The position numbers and the translations under genes were made by a program. A stretch of DNA of 64,000 bases. Source: Promethearchaeota archaeon (lineage in GTDB: Archaea > Asgardarchaeota > Lokiarchaeia > Sigyniarchaeales > Promethearchaeaceae). This document shows, piece by piece, positions 18,782 to 28,799 of the stretch. Where the stretch lies: assembly GCA_016933055.1 (NCBI GenBank), contig JAFGBS010000028.1, positions 62,001-126,000 on the forward strand. The letters are read 5' to 3'. The notes under the pieces are model-generated. The model ran no database searches. It was not told the DNA's origin and saw nothing but the letters and a program-made list of their open reading frames with translations. Every line of letters begins with the position of its first letter. Position 1 is the stretch's first letter.

Positions 18782-20530
18782 TTAATGATAAAGATAAAGA
18801 AACCTCTCCATGTAGTAAAGAAAGATCTGATTATAAAATCCGGGGAAATATACATCATTACCGTGTCCCGCAAACGGAAATGTAATTAGAGCACAATCAG
18901 TCCTCCCAAAACTTTGATATTTTTGTCGGAGTATTTTGGATTGGATAATTAATGGATCTTGGTTTCCTTGGAAGATTAAACATGGGGGGCTTGTCATATT
19001 AATTAACATAACGGGATCCACCCATTCAGGTTTGCTTGATGCTGCAAAATCAAAGGTAACATTATTAGCGGGGTAAAATGGAACCATTCCCTTAATTGTG
19101 TATGCATCGGAGAACTCCGTATAATTTTTTGAAGCTAAACTTAGCGCAGTGGCGCAAGTCAGCTGACCACCCGCGGATCCCCCTGACACAAAAACAGAGT
19201 CGAGGTTCACCCCGAATTCTGTAGCATGCGCCTCTAGAAAATATGTAAAATTGCCAATATGTCGTAGCATATCATCAATAGTGAAATTTCCCATGACATT
19301 AGTGGGCTTAAAAGGTATATTCCCAAAGAGATCGCTTTCATTGTTGAGTCCGTATTGAATATCAAATACACAATAGCCTTGACTTGCGAAATAGCGATTC
19401 ATCATACCTATATTTCCCGATCCTTTATCCCCAATGACCCAACCTCCCCCATGGATACGAATTAGTGTTGAATTCTCGCCCGGTAGTCCAACATAATTTA
19501 AAGGTGGAAGATATGCATCAAAGTACAACATTATAGATTGGTCAACTGTGAAATTACTTTCAGATCCATTAAAATATAAAATATCTTTAATTTCGACACA
19601 AGGGGGATTATTTGGACCAATAAAATAATCTACCAATTGGAAATGATTTTTTTTAAAGTAGTTCTGAGCAGCGTCCGAGATTTGAGTTTCCCAATTTCCT
19701 CCAAATTCGGGATTAAACGCTGTATCAAATACTCGTTCTGCATCCCGAATGTAAATGGGCGTTCCCAAAACGGGGATAAAACTAATACTTGAAATGCTAA
19801 AACCTATCATTGCTGTGATGAGTAGTGCAGAGGTTTTAATTTTGGATGCTTCTAGTAGTTGTTGGAAACTACTCATGATTTGAAAGGTTTTAATTAGAAA
19901 AATTAACCCGAAAAATAGACTCAACATTGCAGCAAAAACCCCTAACATAAATAATCCTTGAGATCTAGCAAAGAAAAGGGTATAATCTATTAGTGCTCCG
20001 AATCCTAGAAGAATAATGTTTAATGAAATCGATACAATCAGCCAGTATCTATTGGTTTTGCTCAATTTAGAGGTCATCCTTCTCTCAATTTTTATCCCTC
20101 GTGCTTGTTGAATCTGTGGTATAAACCAGTAGAAATGTGCATATATTAAACATGCTGCATAGATGAATGGTATAAAATTTAAAAATCCTAAAAATATCAA
20201 AACCATATCCGTTCTTATTGGGATCTCGCTATATCCTTGAAAATTGATGAGAAATTGAATTGTTAACACTAAACAAGAAACAATAAAAAAGGATTTCATG
20301 GAAATTTTCATTCCCCTTTTGTATTGGTACTGTCTGAATAAGAAGTAAACCGTACCTTGGTCTACGATAAGAAGTATCAGACTAATGATTCCAATAATAT
20401 TTGTTGTGGTCGGTAATTTGACTATTGGCTGAAGTCTTTGAATTAAAGTCGCTAAGGGCATAATTATGTTTAGGACAATCATGATAGAGCCAAAGATTTT
20501 CACTTTTTGAGGTAATTGGGATTTAAACAT
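18782..20530 (-). CDS. Membrane-anchored alpha/beta-hydrolase esterase (BD-FAE/HSL-like)
   Basis: The first half (about residues 15-260) holds six or seven hydrophobic helices. The second half is an alpha/beta hydrolase with the oxyanion motif RIHGGGWVIGDKG (His360 onward), the nucleophile elbow SGGSAGGQLT near residue 450, an acid in FQGNQDPLI near 540 and a catalytic His in FAGHGND near 560. Esterases with HGGGW and GxSAGG cleave short acyl or feruloyl esters. Joining such a domain to a polytopic membrane part is unusual and suggests deacylation at the membrane face. Given the flanking glycosidase genes, removal of acyl groups from glycans is a reasonable but unproven guess. Confidence 0.7.
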   Translation of the reverse strand: MFKSQLPQKVKIFGSIMIVLNIIMPLATLIQRLQPIVKLPTTTNIIGIISLILLIVDQGTVYFLFRQYQYKRGMKISMKSFFIVSCLVLTIQFLINFQGYSEIPIRTDMVLIFLGFLNFIPFIYAACLIYAHFYWFIPQIQQARGIKIERRMTSKLSKTNRYWLIVSISLNIILLGFGALIDYTLFFARSQGLFMLGVFAAMLSLFFGLIFLIKTFQIMSSFQQLLEASKIKTSALLITAMIGFSISSISFIPVLGTPIYIRDAERVFDTAFNPEFGGNWETQISDAAQNYFKKNHFQLVDYFIGPNNPPCVEIKDILYFNGSESNFTVDQSIMLYFDAYLPPLNYVGLPGENSTLIRIHGGGWVIGDKGSGNIGMMNRYFASQGYCVFDIQYGLNNESDLFGNIPFKPTNVMGNFTIDDMLRHIGNFTYFLEAHATEFGVNLDSVFVSGGSAGGQLTCATALSLASKNYTEFSDAYTIKGMVPFYPANNVTFDFAASSKPEWVDPVMLINMTSPPCLIFQGNQDPLIIQSKILRQKYQSFGRTDCALITFPFAGHGNDVYFPGFYNQIFLYYMERFLYLYH

Positions 20531-20577
20531 AACAATTAAATTGGGGAATTTGATTAATAAATCTTGTTTAACTTAGT

Positions 20578-23352
20578 CTATAAACCTCGTAATCCGTGGA
20601 ATAATAATCGAATCGCACTTAAAGGTTTTAGATTCAATTGACTTCCTTCTTCAATTTCAACTTTTTGATCTTTATTCCTAAATTCCACCCACTCAAGATA
20701 ATTCATATCGATCAAGTCCCGAACCCCGTGTTCCATCACTAAATTTTGATGATACTTTTCAAACGATTCATAGTTTGTATGTACTTTGTTCTCTTGATTT
20801 TTAAAGAGGACAAGTGGCGGAAACATATAATGTTCCACAAAGTTCCGTATACTCTTCGGGGGTTTATCTCCCTTGTAAGGTGCTAGTACAAGGTCGAATT
20901 CCATTTGCTTACCATTAAATGTGGGGGCTGAAGAACTAAAAGTACCACCAAATTGGGTGGCAATTTTCTGTCCAAATCCAGTTCCTCTCGGATCTGACCA
21001 ATAGTACAATTGTTTACCCCAATAGGTTCCAAAGGGATTGATCCGAACTTGTTGACCCTTATATTCGGTATTTCCAAATCCCTTATCCCTTATTTTCAAT
21101 GGAGAGAACGCGAAATTTGCACATTTAATGGCGTTAAATCCAATCAATAAGCCATTTTCTTGATTAGTTATGGCCATCCAGCCATTAGAGATAGCATTTA
21201 CTAAACAATCTATATTTTTGTTTTTCCGATGTACACAAGACAGATCCAAATCGAAATAGTTTGTGGTGCCCATAAAATTATGTTTCCACACTCGTAAAGG
21301 ATCCTTAATGCTATGACCGAGAATCGCGGGTTCGATTTCTAACGGCATTACTTCCACCCATTTATCATCAAATGGAGTACCTACACGGTAAACACCTCTC
21401 TCGGTAGTTGTAGAACCATATGTTCTGGGAAAATATACTTTTACTTTTACGAAAAGGTATGGTAAATCCCGGTATAACGTTAATATTTTTTCCGTTCGTA
21501 CAATGGCATTTTCTGCTATTTTAAACGCTCCAATGAGACGTATACTGGCTGAAAAACCATCTGTACCATCTTTCAGAACATATACAGCATTTCGTGATGA
21601 TTCAAATCGTTTAGCTTTGGCTTTTCCATAAGTAACAACGGTCTCAAGACAAGATCCTGATAAATATTGATCATTTACATAAAGAAATGAAGTTATTTTT
21701 CCTAAAATATCCAGATTTATCGTTATGTATTTGTTTTTTAAGACATTTCGCTTTGCTTCCAGGAATTTTGGTATTTTATGTTTTCTTTTGGATTTGTTTT
21801 GTTTTATATTACCCAAAATCATTTTTGAATTACCAAATTGTTCAGCTTGGAGTATAATTTCTGTAATATTGGAGGGTTCTATTTCATTTTTCACGTAATG
21901 GAGATTTATATTCTTATTTCTTAATGTTAATATTGGATTTGGATTTTCTTCTTCGGTGAAAGGGACTTGAAGCTGTAACAATATAGGAGTTGTAATATCA
22001 GCTTTCTCTTTTTCAGATATACCACGGTTTACAAGAGGAAAAATCCAAGTATCATATTTACTATCCATAATCTCCACACTAAGAGATTTAATCGCTTCCT
22101 TTAAGGCGCTTTCTGCTGCAGAATACATACGAGATCCATAGATCATCGTAGTTTTTTGTCTATCTGGGTGGATAAATGGCATAGACATTCCGAAATTTGT
22201 CGTGGAGGTGAAGAGCATTTTGTTTTTCAAATAGGATTCTTTACCTAGGTCTTTATCTCTAATAATGCTATCAATCAATTCACAATCGATATCATCATTT
22301 ATGTCTACTAAAGTGTCTGCTGCAGATTTCATCCAACGAGATTGTTCTTCAAGAGTCCACATACGTGTGTTGTGGTATTTTTGAGCCCAATTATGGTATC
22401 CGTTAAAATTTCCGTCTGCAACATCAGGTCGTAGAATAGTTTCCCCTTTAGGATCTAGCTTAGGAACAATATCAAGCAAATTAGCAAGTTCCACATATTG
22501 ATATTTGTCAGCGGCTTCAAGAAGTTCAGGGATACCTCGTGAATTTGGCATCCATTTGAGGAGTTTTGGCAATGATATCCCCTTCCATACATAAGAATCC
22601 ATATCAAAATTAATAACTAGCAATGCATGTCCGTCAATATACCCCTTTTTTTGATAAACACGTATATGCTGGAAATATTTCTTAATGCTGAAATGGTCCA
22701 TAATATCGATAAACCCATAGGTAGGAATCATTAGTATGGAAGTATCGGACTCCGTTGACTTGAATTTCATCAATCCATACCTCTGATTTACATCTAATCG
22801 GGGATTAAGAAATGTTCTGCTACTTTCAAATGGTCCTGCTGAATGATAGACAAGTAAACCCTTCACTCCCCCATTTTTTAGCTGTTCAATCATCCCTTGT
22901 GTAAACATTGCTTCTTGAGTGCGCATGTATGGAGCCACTCGATCTGGAAAAAGATCTCGTATACCCAATCCTAATGAATTACTATATGTCCATTCGATAT
23001 GTGTTTGCATTTCTTCGGTGTTGAACATTGGTTGGCATGAGTTACTCCACGAACATACTAACACCTCATCCTTACCCGCTTTACATCGATTTTGAATTCT
23101 TTTTAAAACTTCAGGTTGATATTTTTTTTGTAATTGAACAGTCCAATATGTATCAGCAAAATCCCAAGTAATTTTTGAGGTACCATCACATAGACCTCTA
23201 TTTTCACAATCTTCTAATGAATTCAAAATGGATTCCATTATTTGAATATCTAAACCAAATCCTCTATTATCTTTGGAATCTCCGCGGAAACTATGGTAGT
23301 AATTAATATGCGGACTCATTATAAAGTAAATTTTTTTGTCTTTAAATTCCAC
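20578..23352 (-). CDS. Large glycoside hydrolase-like protein, GH38/GH57 type
   Basis: This 924-residue soluble protein starts with GTG. The N-terminus (YFIMSPHINYYHSFRGD) resembles the opening beta strand of the GH38/GH57 catalytic barrel. A TWDFADTYWTVQL segment follows near 63-75 and the RTQEAMFTQGMIEQLKNGG segment near 144. Residues from about 520 on look like the beta-sandwich domains that end alpha-mannosidases. GH38 and GH57 enzymes use an Asp nucleophile, and I could not fix which Asp or Glu serves here. The family call rests on motif and architecture impression, so an inactive or divergent homologue is possible. It is upstream of the esterase and acylase genes on the same strand. Confidence 0.5.
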   Translation of the reverse strand: MEFKDKKIYFIMSPHINYYHSFRGDSKDNRGFGLDIQIMESILNSLEDCENRGLCDGTSKITWDFADTYWTVQLQKKYQPEVLKRIQNRCKAGKDEVLVCSWSNSCQPMFNTEEMQTHIEWTYSNSLGLGIRDLFPDRVAPYMRTQEAMFTQGMIEQLKNGGVKGLLVYHSAGPFESSRTFLNPRLDVNQRYGLMKFKSTESDTSILMIPTYGFIDIMDHFSIKKYFQHIRVYQKKGYIDGHALLVINFDMDSYVWKGISLPKLLKWMPNSRGIPELLEAADKYQYVELANLLDIVPKLDPKGETILRPDVADGNFNGYHNWAQKYHNTRMWTLEEQSRWMKSAADTLVDINDDIDCELIDSIIRDKDLGKESYLKNKMLFTSTTNFGMSMPFIHPDRQKTTMIYGSRMYSAAESALKEAIKSLSVEIMDSKYDTWIFPLVNRGISEKEKADITTPILLQLQVPFTEEENPNPILTLRNKNINLHYVKNEIEPSNITEIILQAEQFGNSKMILGNIKQNKSKRKHKIPKFLEAKRNVLKNKYITINLDILGKITSFLYVNDQYLSGSCLETVVTYGKAKAKRFESSRNAVYVLKDGTDGFSASIRLIGAFKIAENAIVRTEKILTLYRDLPYLFVKVKVYFPRTYGSTTTERGVYRVGTPFDDKWVEVMPLEIEPAILGHSIKDPLRVWKHNFMGTTNYFDLDLSCVHRKNKNIDCLVNAISNGWMAITNQENGLLIGFNAIKCANFAFSPLKIRDKGFGNTEYKGQQVRINPFGTYWGKQLYYWSDPRGTGFGQKIATQFGGTFSSSAPTFNGKQMEFDLVLAPYKGDKPPKSIRNFVEHYMFPPLVLFKNQENKVHTNYESFEKYHQNLVMEHGVRDLIDMNYLEWVEFRNKDQKVEIEEGSQLNLKPLSAIRLLFHGLRGL

Positions 23353-23668
23353 CCACGATTCACCTGATTATAGATGTTATGCGGAAAAATATTTAGTTGT
23401 TTCTAACCAGATTGTTGGGAAGATATAAGAAAATGAGAATGTGGAAGGTGAGCCCTCTAATCCTTGAAGGCATCACTCATCCGACCCAACCAATCAAGCC
23501 TCTCCAACATCAAGATTCATAATATAATCTTATTATTGGGTCAACCAGATCTTTGCATGGGCGATCTATAGATAGTTGAATTCCCTATTTAAGGATTATT
23601 ATCTGTCTATTCAGATTTTTGGAGTCAAATCGAAATAAATTGAAAATGAGTATATCGAAAATTAAGCA
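23353..23668. other. Intergenic region without a recognisable gene
   Basis: This 316-bp stretch carries the promoter of the minus-strand glycosidase gene and otherwise no open frame with coding character. No tRNA or clear hairpin was seen. It borders a zone of decayed coding fragments (23669-24366), so it may itself contain unrecognisable gene remnants. Confidence 0.4.
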
Positions 23669-23980
23669 TTAGGAACTTTTTAATCGGTTTAGTACTTCTT
23701 CTAAAATTTGGATTATTTTTTCCTTATAGGGAACTCGTTCTGGGTATTTATAACTAAAACTCTTCCATTTGGGACGTTTATGGCCGATCTTAAATTTCAA
23801 TCCATTCATTTGAGTATCATAATGATTGAGAGCAGTTTTTGTTGCAATTTGATCACTCACAATTAACCAATGATATTGTGTGCCTATTTCACAACCTGTA
23901 TTTGCAGGCGCTTCCTTAAATCGGTCTTTTCCACTTTTAAATATAAATTGCCATTCGTCTGGTGCAATCTTTTTTTCTAG
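23669..23980 (-). pseudogene. Gene remnant, C-terminal fragment of an unrecognised protein
   Basis: An open frame of 103 codons runs from just after an in-frame TGA (23981-23983) to the stop at 23669. It has protein-like composition throughout (for example PDEWQFIFKSGKDRF and later KFKIGHKRPKWKSF) but no ATG in its first half. The only candidate start is a GTG at 23860, deep inside the coding-like stretch. This pattern fits the C-terminal end of a larger gene that lost its beginning. I do not recognise the family. The preceding 70 bp contain several stops in this frame. Confidence 0.4.
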
Positions 23981-24054
23981 TCAAAAAGTATGCTATCGTT
24001 CAGCACGTTGAACTTAGAATTTAGAATTCTGCAACTACGCTATAAGCCTATTCC

Positions 24055-24366
24055 TCAGTTCAATAGAACAGATTCATAGGTTATAGCGTAGGAGTTCCTA
24101 AAACCCCTAAGAAATTTGGGATTTATCCCATTTTTGATATTTGATGGAGTTTTATGATGGTTTTCCCTTTTTGGTGCAGTAGGTTCATGGGATAGGATGG
24201 AATAGGTGTTGATTAGCCAGGTTCCATTGTTATATTTCCACTTGTGTTCTCCCCCAATTCGCATCCTTGAATAATAGCGACCATGGAAAGATTTCAATAC
24301 ATCAAATTCACCTCGTGATTCTTTAGAATGATGATCGGTAAAGTCTGTAATATTCACCTTTTTCAT
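24055..24366 (-). CDS. Small hypothetical protein, possibly part of a decayed locus
   Basis: This 103-residue frame starts with ATG. The first 60 residues (with RMRIGGEHKWKYNNGTW) look protein-like. The last third is rich in Asn, Lys and Ser and resembles translated non-coding DNA. There is no ribosome-binding site of note and no known domain. It is 75 bp upstream of the fragment at 23669 on the same strand, so the two may be pieces of one degraded gene separated by frameshifts. A true small gene is also possible. Confidence 0.3.
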   Translation of the reverse strand: MKKVNITDFTDHHSKESRGEFDVLKSFHGRYYSRMRIGGEHKWKYNNGTWLINTYSILSHEPTAPKRENHHKTPSNIKNGINPKFLRGFRNSYAITYESVLLN

Positions 24367-24516
24367 AAGGTTTCAACCATCGATTAAATAAGATAGCCTA
24401 ATCATTGTTTAAATTAATTTTAAAGGGAAATAGATTAGGTGAAAATCTGCATTTAAATAGAAAATAGCGAGAAAAGAGCAGTGGTGAGAGCGTACGATTA
24501 GAAAAGATAATTTAAT

Positions 24517-25014
24517 TTAACGTTTGGAGTTCTGTTTCTGAGAAAGAAACCGCATTAAATAATATGAAGCCAGAGAAGTTAAAATTAGCAAGATACAATC
24601 CACTAATCCAAATCCTCCACCATATAAGATTCCTCCAATAAACGCCAGCAAAATTTCCATCGAGGAACTTCCTCGTATAATTTCTAATCCTCCAGATACG
24701 CTACTCGTAACCAAGGCTGTGAATGCAACTAGAAACAAGCAAGTAATAAACAAGGTCTTCTGAAGTTCGTTATGACGTAAAAAAAACCCTCCTAAAAATC
24801 CTAATCCGGGTACCATGAAGATAAAGGTCCAAATCTGCCAACCATCACTAAGAAATTCTAGGGAAGTTATGATCGATAAAATTACTAAAATTAGTGAATA
24901 TAGGATTATTGGTACTATAAGAATTAAAGCATAGAGCAAGCTTACTCTTTTTTCTTCTATTTCTACATTGTAGGATTCTATTTCTTCTGGAGGATCTCTA
25001 ATATTCGATTCCAT
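24517..25014 (-). CDS. Four-helix small membrane protein
   Basis: This 165-residue protein has an acidic cytoplasmic head of about 22 residues, four hydrophobic helices (about 25-50, 60-78, 86-106 and 122-153) and a short basic tail (SQKQNSKR). The glycine-rich last helix region (FIGGILYGGGFGLVD) may help helix packing. I do not recognise the family. The gene is divergent from 25299 with a 284-bp AT-rich shared upstream region. Confidence 0.55.
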   Translation of the reverse strand: MESNIRDPPEEIESYNVEIEEKRVSLLYALILIVPIILYSLILVILSIITSLEFLSDGWQIWTFIFMVPGLGFLGGFFLRHNELQKTLFITCLFLVAFTALVTSSVSGGLEIIRGSSSMEILLAFIGGILYGGGFGLVDCILLILTSLASYYLMRFLSQKQNSKR

Positions 25015-25298
25015 AATTTTAGATTAGAAAAAGTAATTAAACAATTTTTTGTTTTAAATCTGAAAAAACCTCTAAAATGTGAAAACCATTTCTAATCGGA
25101 CATCATAGTTTTTATAATATATTGATTTTGAGGCGACGATTTCTGAGAAAACCGTGATTAATGTTCATGATCATTACGATTTTGAATGATACAAATTTTC
25201 CTTTCAATGGATTCAAAGTCATAATAATTCTTAGGTGAATATCTTGAATAATTACACAATCAGAGAATTATTTTTCTGATCAAAAAGAGAAATGTGAA

Positions 25299-25973
25299 GT
25301 GTTCTACTTGGTAAAAAATAAATTATTAAAAATAGGGGTGGTCATAGGGCTAATTTTCATTATTTTTGCACCTATGGTCGGAGGATTGTTCGAGACCCTC
25401 CAAGTAAAAAAGGATAAGGATCGAACGATCTCGGAAGAAAGCTCGGTGTCTTTCCGTGAGGTTGCAGCCTACGAAATCACTGTAAAAAGGAATCAAAAAT
25501 ATATTATTAAATTTTCCGTCTATTCAATAAATGTCAGTGCTTCACTGAAAATATTTGGGAAAGGGTTTTTTGATTCTGAATTTCAAAAAAATGCGACAAA
25601 TGCTCCACAAACAGTCACGGGAAAATATTTTCTTGTAAGTCAGCCTAGTTGGGCGTATGATCCCTCCAGCACTGAAGATTCTTTGACCGTTGTGACATGT
25701 GATCAAGATGATTTCTATTACATAGAATTTATGGGTGATGGGCAGAGTGTAAATGATCTTATTTGGAATGAACCAGGAGATTATGTAATCACTGTCTATG
25801 GTACGAACTCGTTTGCCAATAATACAAATGTAACATTCAATATTGAAATATTTAAGAGTGGACCGAGTGAAGTGATAAAGAAAATTTTTTCGTATACAGG
25901 ATGGGCAATAATTATTATCACTTGCTTGGTTATAAGTATAAAAATTAGTAAAAAATGGAGGGATACAGACTAA
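25299..25973 (+). CDS. Membrane-anchored extracytoplasmic protein, first gene of a coupled pair
   Basis: This 224-residue protein has an N-terminal signal-anchor helix (about 12-30), an extracytoplasmic domain of about 150 residues built of beta-strand-like segments, and a C-terminal helix (about 196-215) followed by a short basic tail. The domain reads like a jelly-roll or CUB-like sandwich (EITVKRNQKYIIKFSVYS), but no named family is recognised. It starts with GTG at 25299, with TTG at 25308 as an alternative. The stop codon overlaps the start of the next gene by one base, which implies translational coupling. Confidence 0.55.
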   Translation: MFYLVKNKLLKIGVVIGLIFIIFAPMVGGLFETLQVKKDKDRTISEESSVSFREVAAYEITVKRNQKYIIKFSVYSINVSASLKIFGKGFFDSEFQKNATNAPQTVTGKYFLVSQPSWAYDPSSTEDSLTVVTCDQDDFYYIEFMGDGQSVNDLIWNEPGDYVITVYGTNSFANNTNVTFNIEIFKSGPSEVIKKIFSYTGWAIIIITCLVISIKISKKWRDTD

Positions 25974-26476
25974 TGGCAAAAAAACAAGAAGAGGTTAAGA
26001 AGACGGTGAAGAAGGAAGATGCAAGACAGTTCTGGGATCGAGTACTGGAGATAGACCATAAAAAAGCTACTAAAATGATCATCGGAGGAATGATTATTGC
26101 GATCATTTTCGGAACCGCGGCATTAATCAGCGATTCGATTGCGGGAAATGCCAGTGATTGGGAAAATTATCAACTCCATGAAAATGATTTAGGTTACTGG
26201 CGCGGAGAATATGGGTATCAAGAGTTCTTGGAGAGGGATCGGGAAATCTATGCCAAAGCTGACTGGATGCGTTTCCAGGAAGCTATTTTCGAAAATATTG
26301 CCCGAATCGGAGTAAATGCTGGACTAATCGCTGTAATGATTGGATTTATCTCTTACTCAGCGGAGAAAGAATTGGATCCAAAAAAGAGACTATTATCTTT
26401 CATCTTGGCAGCGTTAATCATTACAATTGTAATGTTTACTTCCCTCACGACTGGGGTAACAGTGTCAATAGGTTAA
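25973..26476 (+). CDS. Two-to-three-helix membrane protein coupled to the preceding gene
   Basis: The preferred ATG at 25973 shares one base with the upstream stop (TAATG). A frame extension to 25955 adds six residues and is less likely. The 167-residue protein has a lysine-rich cytoplasmic head, a helix near 38-58, a loop of about 60 charged and aromatic residues outside, and two more helices (about 108-126 and 138-162). I do not recognise the family. The strict coupling suggests the two proteins form one membrane complex, with the partner supplying the larger external domain. Confidence 0.55.
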   Translation: MAKKQEEVKKTVKKEDARQFWDRVLEIDHKKATKMIIGGMIIAIIFGTAALISDSIAGNASDWENYQLHENDLGYWRGEYGYQEFLERDREIYAKADWMRFQEAIFENIARIGVNAGLIAVMIGFISYSAEKELDPKKRLLSFILAALIITIVMFTSLTTGVTVSIG

Positions 26477-26611
26477 AACGCAGTATTTTTTATATATTAT
26501 CATCTTTTTTTTTAATTGCTTTACCTGATACTATTTCTTTCCATTCTAAGATGAATTCAGATGAGGAAATGTATCGTTGATGATTTCGGTTAGGAGAGAT
26601 GCTTTGTTCTT

Positions 26612-27136
26612 TTAATTTAAGCTATATTTATTTCTGTAAACAATTTCATCTAAATCTAGCCTATTCTGCTCTCTGGGTTCATATCTGGGATAACCTAGCG
26701 GAGTAATTCCTATGATCCGCATTGTTTCGGGGACCTGTAATGTTTTTTTGATTTTTTTTTCATCAAACCAGCCGATCCAACAAGTCCCTAATCCTTCATT
26801 AACGGCAGATAGAATCAACTGATGTAGACATATTGCTGCATCTACGGTATAATATTCTATACCATTCATATTTATTCCAGAATCTTTGGGGTTAATGAAA
26901 ACTACAATTAACATTGGTACTTTCTTGGTCCAATTTTGCCCAATCCCTTCTCCTACTTCTTCTATTAGGTCAGTTTTATCCACAACTAGATAGCGAACCC
27001 CTTGTTTGTTAGCCCAAGTAGGAGCTAATCGTGCAGCTTCTAAAATTCGTTTTAAAATCTCCTCGGGAACCTTATCTGGTTGAAATTTCCGAACAGAGCG
27101 TCGAAAAGTTATAACATCATTGAATTCCATAATCAT
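26612..27136 (-). CDS. Nitroreductase-family FMN oxidoreductase
   Basis: This 174-residue protein has the family start (FRRSVRKFQPDKVPEE, about 10-25), the APTWANKQ segment that contacts FMN (about 36-43) and the later GLGTCWIGWFDE stretch (about 114-125). The family uses FMN and NAD(P)H to reduce nitro compounds, quinones or flavin and cobamide precursors. The short length matches single-domain members. It is the last gene of a minus-strand run starting at 31836 with small gaps, so it may be co-transcribed with the hydrolase genes. Its physiological substrate is unknown. Confidence 0.8.
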   Translation of the reverse strand: MIMEFNDVITFRRSVRKFQPDKVPEEILKRILEAARLAPTWANKQGVRYLVVDKTDLIEEVGEGIGQNWTKKVPMLIVVFINPKDSGINMNGIEYYTVDAAICLHQLILSAVNEGLGTCWIGWFDEKKIKKTLQVPETMRIIGITPLGYPRYEPREQNRLDLDEIVYRNKYSLN

Positions 27137-27168
27137 TATTTTGGGTAAAGCGATATAAATTTAATTTT

Positions 27169-28767
27169 CTAATATTTGGATTTATTATTCTCTAATTGAT
27201 TCTGAGGCCTTGCAAGTGATTTCGTAGCTTGAAATATCAAAATACAACCCGCATAGATCACGCTAGTCCAAAAAAACCACGAGATAGTTTGCGGAAGTGA
27301 TAATCCACCAAAATAATTAATGATATCATCTATCAAACCAATTGAAGTATAGATTGTCTCGGGACGGTATTTTATATATACTACTTCGTGCGTATTTCGA
27401 TACAGAGCTTCAAAAATAGCATCAACGGTCTTATTATTTGGATCATCCAATTTTAATTTAACAAAAGTATCTAAATCCTCATTCATATGAACATCAGTTC
27501 CACCCATGCAGATTAAATTGTTATCCAAGCAGAATTGACGGATCTCAGAGGCTTGTTCTCTTGCTCCGTTGACAATTTCAAATCCATCGACACCCCAATC
27601 TCGTAATTGCTCATACGTAAAAGGAGCGCTTATTAGGGATTCATAATGATTTACAGTAACGTATAATCCTTCCGATTTTGCCCATTGAATTGCTTCTCTA
27701 CAAGATAAAGTCTCAGTTGAGTTTTCTTCCCCCCAATAATTATCAGGAACCACCACCCGATCGGTTTCTCCATAGATATTGAGGTGAATACCTTCAGGAT
27801 CATCAGTGAACTCTTGAGCTTTAATTACTGTGAATTCTAAATTCTTTCTCTCTACATATTTCTGCGCTTTTATCGCTCCTTTGAGATTGTGATGATCTGA
27901 AAATGCAGCTCCATGGATACCTTGATCTATATACCATCTAACTCTTTGAGCTGGCGTTAATACTCCATCAGAATAGATCGTGTGTGCATGCAAATCAAAT
28001 AAAAATTCATCAGCAGCAAGAGTGGTCTCAATTCTTTGAGTGGGAATTTTTATATATTGTAATCCTTGAGTTAGCATCAAGATTAACCAAAATGTTGTGA
28101 CAAATTTCACAAGTTCCTTTTTAGACGCAATTAAGAAATTTCTTAAGCGAGTTTTTCGAATTGTTAAGAGGAACTTCTTCCGAATCTGGTAGAACTTCAT
28201 ATGAGTGTCATTACGCTTAAAAGTCCACAAAATTACATTATAGAGAAGTTTCCCCGAAAATAAGCCCAAATTTATCCATGAAATTACTTTCAATATCCAT
28301 CTAAAGTTATTAGACAAAAATAATACCCCTGCAATTACGTATCCCACTCCAAATATTATTACTCCTAGTAAGAACATCATCATCCCCCAAATCGAAGTAA
28401 ATTTGAGTGCATCGAGTAAAATATTGGATATTATACTTGTTTTTATCATATGATTGTATCGATATTTGTCCAAAATTAGCAGTATTGCTCGTATAATTAT
28501 ATAAAATAGCACTAATATGATGATCCAATAAGAAAAATCTAAGCCTACAATTAAGAAAGTACCAATTAATGGTTCAAAAATCACTCTAAGTGGGTGAATA
28601 ATGGATTTATATGAGGAAGTTACATCCATTTGAGATAATGCATCATAAAACACTGGGTTTCGAGAGCCTACAAATGCAATATAAATTAACCATCCGATAA
28701 AGGCACCGAATCCGAGAGTAGTCAGAATTTCAAGTAAATTTTTGTGAAGTAAAATCCGTATTTTCAT
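27169..28767 (-). CDS. Membrane protein with a PHP metal-dependent phosphoesterase domain
   Basis: The N-terminal half (about 1-240) contains roughly seven hydrophobic helices. A PHP domain follows with DLHAHTIYSDG (258-268), AFSDHHNLKG, a VNHYES segment and GGTDVHMN, which together supply the usual His and Asp ligands of a trinuclear metal site. A final hydrophobic helix lies near 500-520. PHP domains hydrolyse phosphoesters such as histidinol phosphate, nucleotides or DNA ends. Stand-alone members resemble TrpH/YciV nucleases. Placement on a membrane module suggests action on lipid-linked or surface phosphates, but this is inference. It overlaps no gene and is 32 bp from its downstream neighbour. 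Confidence 0.75.
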   Translation of the reverse strand: MKIRILLHKNLLEILTTLGFGAFIGWLIYIAFVGSRNPVFYDALSQMDVTSSYKSIIHPLRVIFEPLIGTFLIVGLDFSYWIIILVLFYIIIRAILLILDKYRYNHMIKTSIISNILLDALKFTSIWGMMMFLLGVIIFGVGYVIAGVLFLSNNFRWILKVISWINLGLFSGKLLYNVILWTFKRNDTHMKFYQIRKKFLLTIRKTRLRNFLIASKKELVKFVTTFWLILMLTQGLQYIKIPTQRIETTLAADEFLFDLHAHTIYSDGVLTPAQRVRWYIDQGIHGAAFSDHHNLKGAIKAQKYVERKNLEFTVIKAQEFTDDPEGIHLNIYGETDRVVVPDNYWGEENSTETLSCREAIQWAKSEGLYVTVNHYESLISAPFTYEQLRDWGVDGFEIVNGAREQASEIRQFCLDNNLICMGGTDVHMNEDLDTFVKLKLDDPNNKTVDAIFEALYRNTHEVVYIKYRPETIYTSIGLIDDIINYFGGLSLPQTISWFFWTSVIYAGCILIFQATKSLARPQNQLENNKSKY

Positions 28768-28799
28768 CTATACTTGCTTTCTTAGAGACTATATAAAAA

